Assembly (NCBI GenBank): GCA_037447605.1
Contig: CM074806.1
Span: 1,305,432 to 1,369,431, forward strand
Origin: Zygnema circumcarinatum
Lineage: Eukaryota; Streptophyta; Zygnematophyceae; Zygnematales; Zygnemataceae
Direction of reading: 5' to 3'
Length of the DNA stretch: 64,000 bases
Part shown: one piece after another, positions 1 through 11,736 of the stretch
Position numbering within the stretch: position 1 is the first letter of the stretch
Layout: the number at the start of each line of letters is the position of its first letter
The notes under the pieces: generated by a model
The model's input: only the letters and a program-made list of their open reading frames with translations
What the model was told of the DNA's origin: nothing
Database searches by the model: none
Made by a program: the position numbers and the translations under genes

Positions 1-2209
1 GGGATTCTCGCACGGACGTTAAGTTGCGGGACTTCCGCGAGTTGCCTACCCCAACAGCCCTTGAGCCTCTGGCGCCGCCCTCCCCACCACTTGTGCATTC
101 GCCGCCGCCTCCGTCATCTGTATGCGCATCCTTGCTGTTCCACTCATCATCCTGAAAATAGTGGAGGTCTTCATGGATATTTCTGCAATGCTGTGACCTG
201 TCGATTTGCGTCATCTGAACGACGATTGGCAGGTTTTGTGGAGTGTTCATGCAGGCAAGCTGTCCGCTAGTAAGCTCTGCGTCTCCCGGAAAGGCGTACC
301 TCGGATGCTCCTACTTGACTGGCGGTGGTCAACTGTTGTGGAAGTATGCGAGTGCGACGAGCACCTTTGACGTTGTCTATTCACAGAAGCCCGCAGACTC
401 TCAGAACTGGATATCATGGGGAATTAATGAGTTGGGCGAAGCAGAAATGTCCCCATCCAGCAGCTTGGTCTGCTTTCAAACAGACGCAGGAGATATGAAG
501 GCCGCCCAGTATTACCTGGCAGAGGACGCGGACGATAAGGTTAACCCAGGGGGGAACCTGAATGTCACCAGCTTGGCTTGCGTTCGGGATTCTTCTGGAG
601 TCATCTCTTTGGTCTTCTCCATACAGACAAACGCATCCCAGTTTGCGACCATTTGGGGATATGGCCCTGTCAGGGATTCCACGACCGGAAAGTTGTCGGA
701 GCACTGTGGATCCTGTAGGCACTCAGCAGCCCTAAGAGATTTCAGCGTCTACGGCACGGAAATCATAGCGAAAGACACCGATCGACGGAAATTAAAAAAT
801 GTAGGTTCATCATACGTCTGCTTCCCTGTATACTGCCTGAAGTCCCGCAGCTTAGGTTTCTCCTTTTGGAGTGGGTGGCCTTTGACTAGGAAGGAATGTG
901 CTCTCGATCGCGGGGTTGAACGGAGTTTTGAGGTTTGTGTGCAGGCCCACGGCATCCTGGCCGCCGTGGGGTGGGGCACCCTCCTCCCCGTGGGCGGCAT
1001 GATCGCGCGCTACGCGAAGCCCTTCGCGGACCCGGCGTGGTTCTACTCGCACATCCTCGCGCAGGCGGGGGGGTACACGCTGGGAGTGGTCGCCTTCGCC
1101 CTCGGGATCCGCCTGCACGCGCTGGGGTTCAGGGACAACACGCACCTGGCCATCGCCGTGGCCATTCTTGTGCTGGGCACGCTGCAGGTCAGACTCACTC
1201 ACTCACTCACTCACTCACTCACTCACTCACTCACTCACTCACTCACTCACTCACTCACTCACTCACCCACTCACTCACCCACACTGACTGCTGCCGTCAA
1301 GGGAAGTGTTTGTCGGCTGCACTGAGTGTGCCAGTTCGCATGTGTGAAATGGGCGCTTTTTGGCATCTTGTGGTTGCGATAGGTAGAAGTGTTGGTTCCA
1401 GTTCTTCCCTCAGTGCCGCAGAGAGGGCGGAGCAGTATAGGGTAATGTTTCAGCCTGTGAATGATTGGACATGGTCCTTCTTGGGAGTGGCATGAAGGCA
1501 GGTGATGTGTCGCATTGTCTGCACTTTGGTCTCCTGTAGAACACAGTTAGCGTGTAGGTATGCAGGATACAGCTCACTTCTCACTGCAGTTTCTGCGGGG
1601 GAGGCGATTGTTTGTGAGCTCTAGTAAAGTATAGACATTTGCTAAAGATGGAAATGGGGGAAAAATGCAGATTTTGGTGGTGACGGTGAAGCCGGACAAG
1701 AAATCCCCCAGCCGCATCTACTGGAACATCTACCATCATGCTGGCGGCTACTGTACCATTGCGCTCTCCATTGTCAACATCTTCATTGGGTTCCATTTGC
1801 TAGAGGTACGCCCTTCTTCAGAAGACACCCGGGCGCCTCATGTTAATGAGGAAGCTGTTCAGGGTTTTTAGGGTTTTTAAAGTGTCAAGCAAGCACTACC
1901 AAAGTGCTTGCAATGAGAATGCCTTCCAATGAACCTGTCAAGCCCTTTCAAAAGTCGTTTTTTTCCCATTCAGCTAACGTTGAGTCGCTGAATGGATGAT
2001 GGTTCGGTTTGTTGCAGGCGTACGGCAAGTGGAGGACTGTGTACATCGCGATCATCGCCGCCCTGGGCGGCCTCTCGCTGCTGCTGGAGGTGCTGACGTG
2101 GACCGTGTGGCTGCGGAGGCCCAGCGAGCAGGGCGACGCGGTGGCGCTCAAGGCCGCCAAAAGCGAGGAGGGGGGAGGCGAGCGCGCCGAAGGGGGGGAG
2201 GCCCCCTGA
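1..2209 (+). CDS. DOMON-DOMON-cytochrome b561 protein, copy A (5' end outside window)
   Basis: Membrane redox protein of the plant DOMON/cytochrome b561 class, expected to pass electrons across a membrane through two hemes. Exons read as 1-119 (partial), 255-800, 945-1187, 1671-1805 and 2018-2209, all phase 0. The visible part holds the Pro-rich end of DOMON 1, the whole of DOMON 2 (exon 2, 182 residues) and the b561 core in exons 3-5. Four candidate heme His lie in AHGIL, YSHILAQ, NTHLAI and YHHAGGY. Exons 3-5 encode exactly the same protein as copy B, while DOMON 2 differs at roughly 15% of residues. The first visible donor is GTATGC where copy B has GTAAGC, still usable. No stops or frameshifts are seen, so the copy looks functional. 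Intron 3 carries a long CTCA tract. Confidence 0.88.
1192..1284. repeat. (CTCA)n microsatellite in intron 3 of copy A
   Basis: About 20 units of CTCA directly follow the exon 3 donor. The orthologous intron of copy B has the same tract but only about half as long, so the locus is length-variable. Translated, it gives a meaningless THSL repeat. Confidence 0.95.
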
Positions 2210-2230
2210 GCTGCCGCAGACGGGCAGGCA

Positions 2231-2302
2231 CTCGGTTAGTCAGTCAGTCAGTCAGTCAGTCAGTCAGTCCGGCCGGGTAGGGAGGGAGGGAGGGAGGGGG
2301 GC
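2231..2302. repeat. (CAGT)n then (GGGA)n simple repeats after copy A
   Basis: A tract of about eight AGTC units (2236-2268) is followed by GGGA units (2279-2300), just after the stop codon. The same pair, shorter, follows copy B at 5760-5812. Confidence 0.9.
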
Positions 2303-2499
2303 CTAGGCTAGCTAGGCAGGTCACACGCGAATAAGCGCGCACGCCATTTTTGTCTATTTTAAAATCTGCCCGGCGAAAAATGGGGTGTGTCGATCCAAAA
2401 AAGGGGTGGATTTATCCCTACCTATTACTATTTATGTTTAATCTACTTCAACTGTCAACTGACTGAATATATCATCTCTTTCTTCAACTGACAGTGCCA

Positions 2500-2950
2500 T
2501 TTTCTTCATTCTAACTGCGAAGAAGTGATCTTGCGTTTGTGCGCCCACTGAACGCTTGGCAAATGTAGTAGTGGCCCCCTCGTCGACCGGCTGGTCTCCT
2601 GCTCGGTCCGCATTGCGCGATGTCCAAAAAGTACTGACGGCCGCATTCCAGCCAGTCAGTTTTACTGGAACAAAATCTTACCGTTAGATTTCCGCACATG
2701 AATCCGAACGTGCCCCGCACCAGCCCCCGACCGTCCCCGCCCGCAGCGGCCGTACGCCTGTCCGTGCCAGTCCGTACAGTCGTACGGCCGCTGCTGGCGG
2801 CCCGGAGGGCATCTCCCGCAAAGGTGCGCCCGCCCGCCGCCGCCGCCGCGCGGTACGACCCGAGAGGGCGCTTCAAGGAGGCTTTGCTATAGCCGCCGCA
2901 GGTGGGAGGGAGGGAGAGCTGCCTGCTGCGGGAGCCGATCTCATCGCGCG

Positions 2951-2986
<36 letters not shown>

Positions 2987-3011
2987 CCAGCCACTCTCGT
3001 CCACGGCCGCC
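2500..3011 (+). promoter_or_regulatory. Upstream region of copy B
   Basis: GC-rich region ahead of the copy B start. It holds GTAC-core words (near 2749-2757 and 2772-2790) and a (TGCC)n tract at about 2950-2990 in the likely 5' leader. The first 130 bases (about 2500-2634) recur at 5960-6092 downstream of copy B, so this upstream part belongs to the duplicated unit. Confidence 0.6.
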
Positions 3012-5743
3012 ATGGCTGTTCTCTCTGGAAAGGCGCTTCGCGCGGCGGCCTTCGTGGCAACGGTAACGGTGATCCTAGCGGCAGGAGCGAGCGCACAGAC
3101 ACAGTGTTACACGTCGTACAACTTCGTGCCGGGGAGCAACTACAGCACCTGCGCCGTCTTGAACGACAACTCCACGCTCGCGTGGACGCTCGACAGGACG
3201 GACAACGAAAACAAGGTGCTTCACGGGCTATTCGTCTCCGTGGCGAGGGACACTGCGGGATGGGTCGCCTGGGGGGTCAACCGCGCTGGCAAGATTTCGC
3301 AGATGGGCAACTCCACCGTGCTCGCCTGCTACAACGGAGCGAACGGCCCTGCGATCTACCAGCTGTCTCTGGGGGACGAAGACATCGATACCGTGCTCCT
3401 GGACGAAGACAGCTCCCTCAATCCCTACAACTTCAGCTCATTCAACGTCACGAAGAAGGAGTGCTTCGTGGACGCCGCCTATCCCGAGGGCGAGAGGATC
3501 TTCATCAGATTCAGCGTCAGCGTTGGCGCCAAGGCAAAGTTCGTCAATGTCTACGGCAAAGGGCCGACATCGAGTCCGCCTGGTGGCGCAGATGGCACTG
3601 GCATAGAGAACCACGGCACGGGGAATTCTCGCACGGATGTTCTGGTTCGGGACTTCCGCGAGTTTCCTACCCCAACGGCCATCGAGCCTCTGGCGCCGCC
3701 CTCCCCACCACTTGTGCATTCGCCGCCGCCTCCGTCATCTGTAAGCGCACCCTTGCTGTTCCACTCATCATCCTGGAAATAGTGGAGGTCGTCATGGATA
3801 TTTCTGCAATGCTGTGACCTGTCGTCTTGTGTCATCTGAACGACGATTGGCAGGTTTTGTGGAGTGTTCATGCAGGCAAGCTGTCCGCTAGTAAGCTCTG
3901 CGTCTCCCGGAAAGGCGTACCTCGGATGCTCCTACTTGACTGGCGGTGGTCAACTGTTGTGGAAGTATGCTAGTGCGACGAGCACCTTGGACGTCGTCTT
4001 TTCACAGAAGCCCGCAGACTCTCAGAACTGGATATCATGGGGAATTAATGATTTGGGCAAACCAGCAATGCTCCCCTCCAGCAGCTTGGTCTGCTTTCAA
4101 ACAGACGCAGGAGATATGAAGGCCGCCCAGTATTACCTGTCAGACGAAACGGAAGATGGTGTTAAGCCAGGGGGGAATCTGAATGTAACCAGCTTGGCTT
4201 GCGTTCGGGATTCTGCTGGAGTCATGTCTTTGGTCTTCTCCATACAGACAAACGGATCCCAGTTTGCGACCATTTGGGCATATGGCCCTGTCAGCGATTC
4301 CACGACCGGAAGGCTGTCGGAGCACTGTGGATCCTGTAGGCAAACAGCAGTTCTAAGAGACTTCAGCGTCTACGGCACGGAAATCACAACGAAAAACACC
4401 GATCGACGGAAGCTAAAGAATGTAGGTTCATCATACGTCTGCTCGCAGCTTAGATTTCTCCTATTGGAGTGGGTGGCCTTTGACTAGGAATGAATGTGCT
4501 CTTCATCGTTTGCGATGCGCGGGGCGCGTGCAGGCCCACGGCATCCTGGCCGCCGTGGGGTGGGGCACCCTCCTCCCCGTGGGCGGCATGATCGCGCGCT
4601 ACGCGAAGCCCTTCGCGGACCCGGCGTGGTTCTACTCGCACATCCTCGCGCAGGCGGGGGGGTACACGCTGGGAGTGGTCGCCTTCGCCCTCGGGATCCG
4701 CCTGCACGCGCTGGGGTTCAGGGACAACACGCACCTGGCCATCGCCGTGGCCATTCTTGTGCTGGGCACGCTGCAGGTCAGACTCACTCACTCACTCACT
4801 CACTCACTCACTCACTCACTGACTGCTGCAGTCAGGGAAAGTGTTGTCGGCTGCACTGAGTGTGCCAGGTAGCATGTGTGAAATGGGCGCTTTTTGGCAT
4901 TTTGTGGCTGCATTAGTTAGAATGGTTGGTTCCTGTTCCTCCCTCAGTGCCGCAGTGAAGGCGGATCAGTATAGGGTAACGTTCCATCCTGTGAATGATT
5001 GGACATGGTCCTTCTTGGGAGTGGCATGAAGGCAGGTGATGTGTGCCCATTGTCTGCACTTTGGTCTCCGTAGAACACACTTACCGTGTAGATATGCAGG
5101 ATACAGCTCACTTCTCACTGCAGTTTCTGCGGAGGAGGCGGTTGTTTGCGAGCTCTTGTAAAGTATAGACATTTGCTAAAGATGGAAATGGGGGAAAAAT
5201 GCAGATTTTGGTGGTGACGGTGAAGCCGGACAAGAAATCCCCCAGCCGCATCTACTGGAACATCTACCATCATGCTGGCGGCTACTGTACCATTGCGCTC
5301 TCCATTGTCAACATCTTCATTGGGTTCCATTTGCTAGAGGTACGCCCTTCTTCAGAAGACACCCGGGCGCCTCATGTTAATGAGGAAGCTGTTCAGGGTT
5401 TTTAGGGTTTTTAAAGTGTCAAGCAAGCACTACCAAAGTGCTTGCAATGAGAATGCCTTCCAATGAACCTGTCAAGCCCTTTCAAAAGTCGTTTTTTTCC
5501 CATTCAGGTAACGTTGAGTCGCTGAATGGATGATGGTTCGGTTTGTTGCAGGCGTACGGCAAGTGGAGGACTGTGTACATCGCGATCATCGCCGCCCTGG
5601 GCGGCCTCTCGCTGCTGCTGGAGGTGCTGACGTGGACCGTGTGGCTGCGGAGGCCCAGCGAGCAGGGCGACGCGGTGGCGCTCAAGGCCGCCAAAAGCGA
5701 GGAGGGGGGAGGCGAGCGCGCCGAAGGGGGGGAGGCCCCCTGA
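3012..5743 (+). CDS. DOMON-DOMON-cytochrome b561 protein, copy B (complete)
   Basis: Complete five-exon gene: 3012-3740, 3876-4421, 4534-4776, 5205-5339 and 5552-5743, all phase 0, giving 614 residues. The ATG at 3012 sits in GCCGCCATGG and begins a hydrophobic signal peptide (about residues 1-29, ending near GASAQ). DOMON 1 spans about 30-200, followed by a Pro-rich linker. DOMON 2 is in exon 2 (244-425), starting with a conserved Cys. The b561 core spans about 426-605 with candidate heme His in AHGIL, YSHIL, NTHLAI and YHHAG. The C-terminal tail is acidic and Gly/Glu-rich. Plant family members usually have one DOMON before b561; two is less common. The likely role is transmembrane electron transfer, probably ascorbate-linked, at a cell-surface or endomembrane location. 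Substrate is inferred from the family only. Confidence 0.92.
4783..4820. repeat. (CTCA)n microsatellite in intron 3 of copy B
   Basis: Shorter counterpart of the tract at 1192-1284, at the same place behind the exon 3 donor. Confidence 0.9.
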
Positions 5744-5959
5744 GCTGCCGCAGACGGGCACTCAGTCAGTCAGTCAGTCAGTCCGCCGGGTAGAGGGGGA
5801 GGGAGGGAGGGGCCTAGGCTAGCTAGGCAGGTCACACGCGAATAAGCGCGTACGTTTGGATCGATCGGATCAGCAGGACGGGAGGATGCAGAGGGTTTCA
5901 ATCGCATTGACATTATCATCATCTTATTATTATTTATGTTTAGTCGACTTCCACTGGCA

Positions 5960-6780
5960 GTGCCAGCTTCTTCATTTCAACTGCGAAGTGATCTTGCGTT
6001 TGTGCGCGTATTGCATGCTTGTCAAATGTAGTAGTAGCGGCCCCCTCGTCGATCGGCCGGTCTCCTGCTCGGAGCGCATTGTATGATGTCCACCGACCGT
6101 CCGACCGACGGCGAGCGCCGCGGCTCCTCCTGGCCGCTTCCCCCCGTCCTTGAAGGCGGGCGGGCAGGCACGCGGGGGCCCAGCCGAGCCAGGCCGGGCC
6201 CTTCCCGCCCTTCCCCGGATGGTCCGGTCACGACCGTTGAGGGAGGTCCGTCCTTGAGGCTGAGCTTTCTCCCCCCCCCCCTCCCGCCCCCACCCCCTCC
6301 GTCCCTCCGAGCCGCAAACCACGAGTAGCCAACGGCCGCCCAAAGAGGTCGAGATGGCAACCAGCCCCGTGCAAGGGGCCCCAACGGCTCCGGAGCCGCC
6401 GACCGCTCCCAGGCGCGCCTCGCGGAGGGACTGTCGATCGGTCGGTGCCATGTCGGTGGTGGGCGCGTGGCCGTCCCACGACTGCAGCTTGCGTCGGCGA
6501 ATATACCGTCCGTACGTCCGGGCCTGCACCGACGAGCGGGATCCCGGGCAGGTGCACTGCACCGCGCCGCCCGCCCGGCGTCTCGCAGAAGCGAACATGG
6601 CACGCCGCGTCGTGTAGCGCGCAGCCGGCTGGCGGCATCTGCAGACTGCAGGGCATCCCGCTGCCGCAGTCGCGCTGTCGCGCGTCGGGCGGGCGGATGA
6701 CGAATGACGTCAGCAGCCGCCGCCGACTGGCACCACGTCACGTCACGAGGTGTCACGTCACCAATTAGGTTGAACACATA
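5960..6780. promoter_or_regulatory. Orphan GC-rich promoter-like region after copy B
   Basis: The first 130 bases (5960-6092) repeat the upstream block of copy B (2500-2634). After that the two diverge. The rest is GC-rich with promoter-like words: a GTAC site in CCGTCCGTACGTCC (6507-6520), TGACGTCA (about 6702-6711), CACGTCACGTCACG (about 6732-6748) and an inverted CCAAT box (CCAATTAGG near 6760). No gene follows on + before maspardin ends at 7697. Open frames on both strands here are what GC-rich DNA gives and show no recognisable protein. Confidence 0.45.
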
Positions 6781-7696
6781 AGAAATTAAAGATTCTGGGC
6801 TTTTTGGGCCGCAGCTGATTTCTGCGCACCGTACGTCGCACTATTCCGTCCAGCTGCAAACAGTTGGCGAACAATACCATTGTCCGCCATTCGTTGGCTG
6901 GTTAATGGTTGCAACCGTTGGCGAGGGCGATCACCATTGACGCAATCAATGGTTGTAAGCATTGGATCTGATGGTTTGCAAACTTTCCAGTTGCTCGCTC
7001 CACTGGTTGCATCTGCGCAGTGTTGGAACCGTACAGTAGCAGAGCCTAGCACATGTCGGACCATTAGGAGTTTCACCCATTGACTGATGGAATTTCGAGT
7101 GTCTTGACCCCCTCGCCCAGATGGCCATGTCACACTGCGCACCATACCCAGCCCGCAACGCGACTTTGCTGAGTTACGGGCAAAGCTGACCAGCATAGAT
7201 ACATCTGAACCGTCGCAAAAGTTGGGACCCACACGAGGGGGCAAACACATTCAGAACTTGAAACAAGACGAAATGAAGTCCAAAGACTCAATTGACAGCG
7301 CCTTTCCTTCCGAGCTCCCTTCTCCTTTCCGGAAACCACTCCCCTGTTCTTTGAGAGAAAACGAGGTGCTCGGCGCAACGAGACACATCAAAACCCTCTT
7401 AACTTTTCAAATGAAATGCCTATACAGAGTTGACATCTACTTGTGAAAGGCTTGCACATGCATTAAGAGCCAAGATTCACAAATAAAAATCAGACATACT
7501 TGGTGCTGTGAATTCAACACAGTGACTCCGATTTATCTCCCTGAAACCCCTTGAAGCTCCCCTTCAGCGAGGCGTGAGGATACCTGCTGCACAGTGACCT
7601 TATTCCTGGTTCAATTATGCTCTCCTCATTCGGAAAGACAATGTCTCTACACCTCCTCCGCATAATATGGCTGAACATCAGAATCATTACCACCCG
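6781..7696. other. Intergenic stretch before the maspardin 3' end
   Basis: About 0.9 kb without a recognised gene. A 154-codon frame runs on - from 7250 to 6786 but resembles nothing I know and has no supporting splice context. The part nearest 7697 is probably the 3' untranslated region of maspardin. Confidence 0.4.
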
Positions 7697-10600
7697 TTAA
7701 TCCTCCAAAGTGAAGATTTCAGAGCCCTTCGTTCCCCAAAACATGTCGTCAGGTTCTGCTTCCTGGAGTATCGACACTGGAACATCTAATGCATCATCTT
7801 CATCATCCCCTTCCACCTCCTTCAGCCATTCCCGGACTCCCGGAGCTCGAACTTGCTCTTGGACTCCAGACTTTCGACTTTCTTCATGCTGAATTTCACC
7901 CCCAGAATTTCCATACGAAGATTCAAGGCCAGTATGGTCAAGATCCCCTTCCTCTTGCTCCGCATATGAGAGGTGAATTTCGTCTTCTGATTCCAGTCTA
8001 ATGCTGGTCAGAACAGCCAACCTCGTCGAACTTTGGCTTGCATCATTTTCTGATCTATTCAAACTCTCTCCTCTGCTTGGACCATGTCCTGTATCATCCT
8101 CATCACTCACATGGTCCAAAATGCTACTGAAATTGCTCCCTTCATGTGCTTCAGACATCGTGTCAGCCACCCCTAGCATTTCCGCAGAGTTCTCTTTGCT
8201 CTCTGCATTGTCATCATCTACAAGCTGCCTGACAGGTAAAGTCAATGCCCCCAGTGGATCATCTATTACGCCTCTCTGAGAAACACGTCCCGATGACGAA
8301 GGTGGTGAAGTCACAGATGGCATCTCCACTCGACTTGCCCAATCCTCAAAAGAGGAATCCCGCCGCTTAGCTTGTGATGTCTCCCTCTTCACATCGCTTC
8401 CAAGATCGAGGCTTCGAATACGGTGAATGGCACTGACGTTCTCACCTTCCTGTGCTACGCTTCTCAGCCCTGAAATTGAGTATCTTGCAGCTCTTCTTGC
8501 TCGACGTTCCTCCTCCATTGCTCCCCAGAACAGCCTGACGGCTGCGGTGGAGGATGCAACAGTTTCAAGGTCGGATAACTCTTGACTGCCAGATGTACTG
8601 GCTTCAGCCTCTTCCATTAAGCTTGTTCTTCTGTCTGCTGAGAGTAGATCAGGGGATGATATAGTTTTGGAAGTCCTGGCAATAGCTCGAGCATCCCTGA
8701 ACTTCTCGTTCAGATTTCGCCTTTCTAGGGCGACCTCATCATCGTCATCTGAATTGTCATCGTCGTCCTCATCCGTATCCGCCGAGACCAGTCCTACACT
8801 TCTGTTTCTTTCAGGCCATCTCTCCTTTCCAGAAACTGGCACTTCATCAAAAGAGGGTCCTGAGCGCTCTGCACCAACATGGCGCAAGTGAAGTAGCAAA
8901 TGCAGATTCACTTCATCTGCTCGTGAAAGGAAGGGGAAATCCCCTCCACTCTTAAGAAACGCCTTTCGAGCATTAGGGTACCGTATACACAAAGCATCCT
9001 TCAGTGCAGAGGGCACCGCTGCGTAGTCAAGCGAATCCATGATCGTAACTTTCGCATCGTCCAGTTGGATATGACCAACTGAAGCTTCCTGAGTATTCAA
9101 TACTAATCTAGATGCGAGCTCTGACTGCCCTAGCCTTTCCAGTCGTGCAACCACAAAATCGATGGCATCAGCGATAAGGGGTTCATGCGGGCCTTCACGA
9201 AGTCCCGAAAGAATTAGACGCTTTAGGACAAAGTCAGGGGTCCACGGAAACCTGCGAAAACACAACAGCAAGCAGAATGGTCAAGGAATGTCTGCCATTC
9301 TGATTATGTTCTGGACTTCAAACCAGCAAACTGCATGAGTTCGTACTGCTTCACATTCTTGACAGAAGGTCGACAGGCAAACAATTCCATACTTGTCCTT
9401 CACACAAACATATGGCCAGTAGTTCAGGACGACAAATAGCGACGAGTTTAAGCCAGTTCTCAAACTCTTGACAGGTAACTCTAAGTCTACGCATATGATT
9501 TACACTGCCCTCTGCGGGACTCAGCGCATGGTGTATAACGGAAGAGACCAGTACCTAATAATAGTTGCAGGCATTTTATGCTAAAACCCTTTGAACCCTA
9601 GAACTTCTGAAAGACTTCGCCATCAGAAAGATAGTATGCTCTGTAGTGATATCAGAGCAATGTAACTTCATCTGTTTTGGATACTAGCTAAAACGAAAAA
9701 CATTTCAAATGACTTCGACTACATTTGACACTATCCATTCCATACAAAGAACAAGGCCTGAGCGACGGGTCTACAGACAATTTGATAATTTAAGGCTCTA
9801 TGATGACAAGAATGACGCATGGTGACAGATCTGAGCTTAAGCGATTTGAGAATCTTACACGGTGCTCCACGGAGAGAAGGCAACATGAAAAGGACGAGTA
9901 CCAAGAAAAGTGTTTGAGAGAATCAATGACAGGATTCGCCGTGGCCTATGTTGCGCATAAAGCTGGGCTAAAAACCCACCGAGAGAAGTGCCATACAAAT
10001 GAATCTGGAGACATGCCACTCGAGGGAAAGCTCAGATACTGCTTACTCTCCATGAGGCGCTGCTTCCCTTCTTACACAGGGCAGTCAAACACCCAATGCT
10101 CCACATATCGAAAAAATGAATGCCTAAACATATCATTTGAATTCATCATATCCACAACTGTTGCACACATTTGCAAGTCCAAAGGCAAGACGAAGGAAGC
10201 GCTTCCTGGCTCTCCAACTTTGGTAGGAAGGCTTACTTGGAACACTAGAGTCCCGAGCCTATCAACTGATTAAATGCAGACCTAAGAAAAGGACTATGAA
10301 AATGACCCGCGCCAATGATTTTTTTTGCAGCAATGCATTCAAAACCAAAATTGAGGATCAAGGGCGAAACCGTAATCAGCAAACTGTCCATAATGAAATA
10401 CCCAGGCCTTTACGAATGATAAAGAATCCAATGCCCTATGTGGTACCTCATATATTTTAAGACTATCCAGGAATTGGTCGAAGGATGTTAGCCATTTCTG
10501 ATGCGTCCAGACTGCAGGAGCGTCGACAGAGAGAACACGATAACCCTTTGCCGAGAGTGCAAGAATCGGTTTGTAGAAAACATCAGCAGTTGCAGCGACT

Positions 10601-11286
10601 CCGCCCAAGCAGACTAGAGGAGGAACAGTTTTGGGGCCATAATCAAAGAAGCGCCACCTGGAACAGCGTAAGCAAATTTTGTCAACGAACAAACCCAACA
10701 ACTATAGGGTCGAGGATTTCAGAGTTTGAAAGTTAATTGTGATACACGAGCTAAATTCCCATCAGTCTCTGTAATGCGCAGACCAAGTACAACATGACAT
10801 GTAAATGAAACTTAATCTAATGGTAATCCGAGGGCCACAAGGCATTAAGAGTGAACCAAGGGAGTCCGTGAGATCGCCAACATGCACATTGTATCAACAG
10901 GAACCTTTGCGTTTTCTGACTTTAAGGGACTTGAATGGCAAGATGTTGCGACCTTGGCACAAGCATGTACTGCTACTGCCATCTCATTGACGCGAATGTG
11001 CACGTTAAGGAACTGATTGTTTTGAAAGATGAACGAGATGTCGGGTGATGCTGGACGCAGAATGTGACATAGTTGCATCAAACAAAAATGGACTGTCACT
11101 CACGTTTAACGATTAAGACAAGCAGCTCATCAGCCAGGAAATACTTCGCAGCAAACGAGAATAAAGCCTCTCAAACGCGAAGGCCTCTCACCTTTGATCA
11201 ACATCTCTACCACCAACAGAAATGTTCTGTTCTGGAACAGTCGCTTTAAAATATTTGTACTGATAATTCCCGTGATCCACCACCAT
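7697..11286 (-). CDS. Maspardin (SPG21/ACP33-like alpha/beta-hydrolase) with long acidic tail
   Basis: Plant maspardin orthologue, an alpha/beta-hydrolase-fold protein linked in animals to endosome and trans-Golgi trafficking. Exons on -: 11286-11192, 10657-10447, 10004-9859 and 9251-7697, with phases that join cleanly, giving 668 residues. The start ATG at 11286 gives MVVDHGNYQYKYF. Family landmarks in order: WRFFDYGPKTVPPL (33-46), VLSVDAP, the nucleophile elbow HLYGTSLGGF with Ser109, the AQHRPRR helix, FPWTPDFVLKR (152 on), and GGDFPFLSRADEVNLHL with Asp255 and His268. From about residue 275 an extra 390 residues follow, Ser/Asp/Glu-rich (for example a DTDEDDDDNSDDDD run), all in the last exon. 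Animal maspardin is near 308 residues and plant forms near 400, so this tail is unusually long. It lies divergent to the PEP-mutase gene. Confidence 0.93.
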
Positions 11287-11736
11287 CACTGCCTGCTTCT
11301 ATTCCTGCACAGCATTCGAGATGCTACTCATATCCTATCCCCTGATAGCGCTTTGCCTCTCCTCCCTGCACGCACCGAAACGAGGTTCTGCTACAAATCT
11401 AGCATCCCGAGCATGCCGGGCAAGACACGCCTGACATACAAATGCAAACGTGTCTGCTTCCAGATATGGCGCCAGCGCAGAAAGAAAGGTCTTGCTTCAA
11501 AGGAGAGAAAATAGCGGTCTCCCTCTCCCTACTTTTGCGCACCGACAACTGCAATCTCCAGGCGCAGGAGCGTCTCGAAAGCGTCTTCAATGTGCTCAAA
11601 GCGTCCTTCCGTCAGAGTACCGCCGTCCCCAGGAGTCTGATACACGAAAAAGATCAGTTCCTGTTCCACAGCCCTCGGAAATGTCTTCTCGTCCTCCTCC
11701 TTCCCGGGGCCAAGCCAAGAGAGGAGAGCTCCCGCC
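11287..11736. promoter_or_regulatory. Shared divergent promoter: maspardin / PEP-mutase family gene
   Basis: Only 450 bases separate the two opposing start codons, so regulatory sequence and both 5' leaders must share this interval. It is less GC-rich than the other divergent promoters in the window, and I see no GTAC or G-box palindrome here. Confidence 0.55.

Noticed and set aside
1192-1290. Long frame reading THSLTHSL after exon 3 of copy A
   Set aside because: It is the CTCA microsatellite of the intron translated; exon 3 ends at the conserved GTLQ boundary seen in all three copies.
5972-6777. Several 140-250 codon frames on both strands
   Set aside because: GC-rich promoter-like sequence keeps all frames open; translations are Arg/Ala/Gly-rich with no family features.
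9859-10004. Apparent loss of the maspardin nucleophile exon
   Set aside because: At first the GTSLGG elbow seemed missing between the two obvious exons; a 146-base exon with exact phase was found at 10004-9859.
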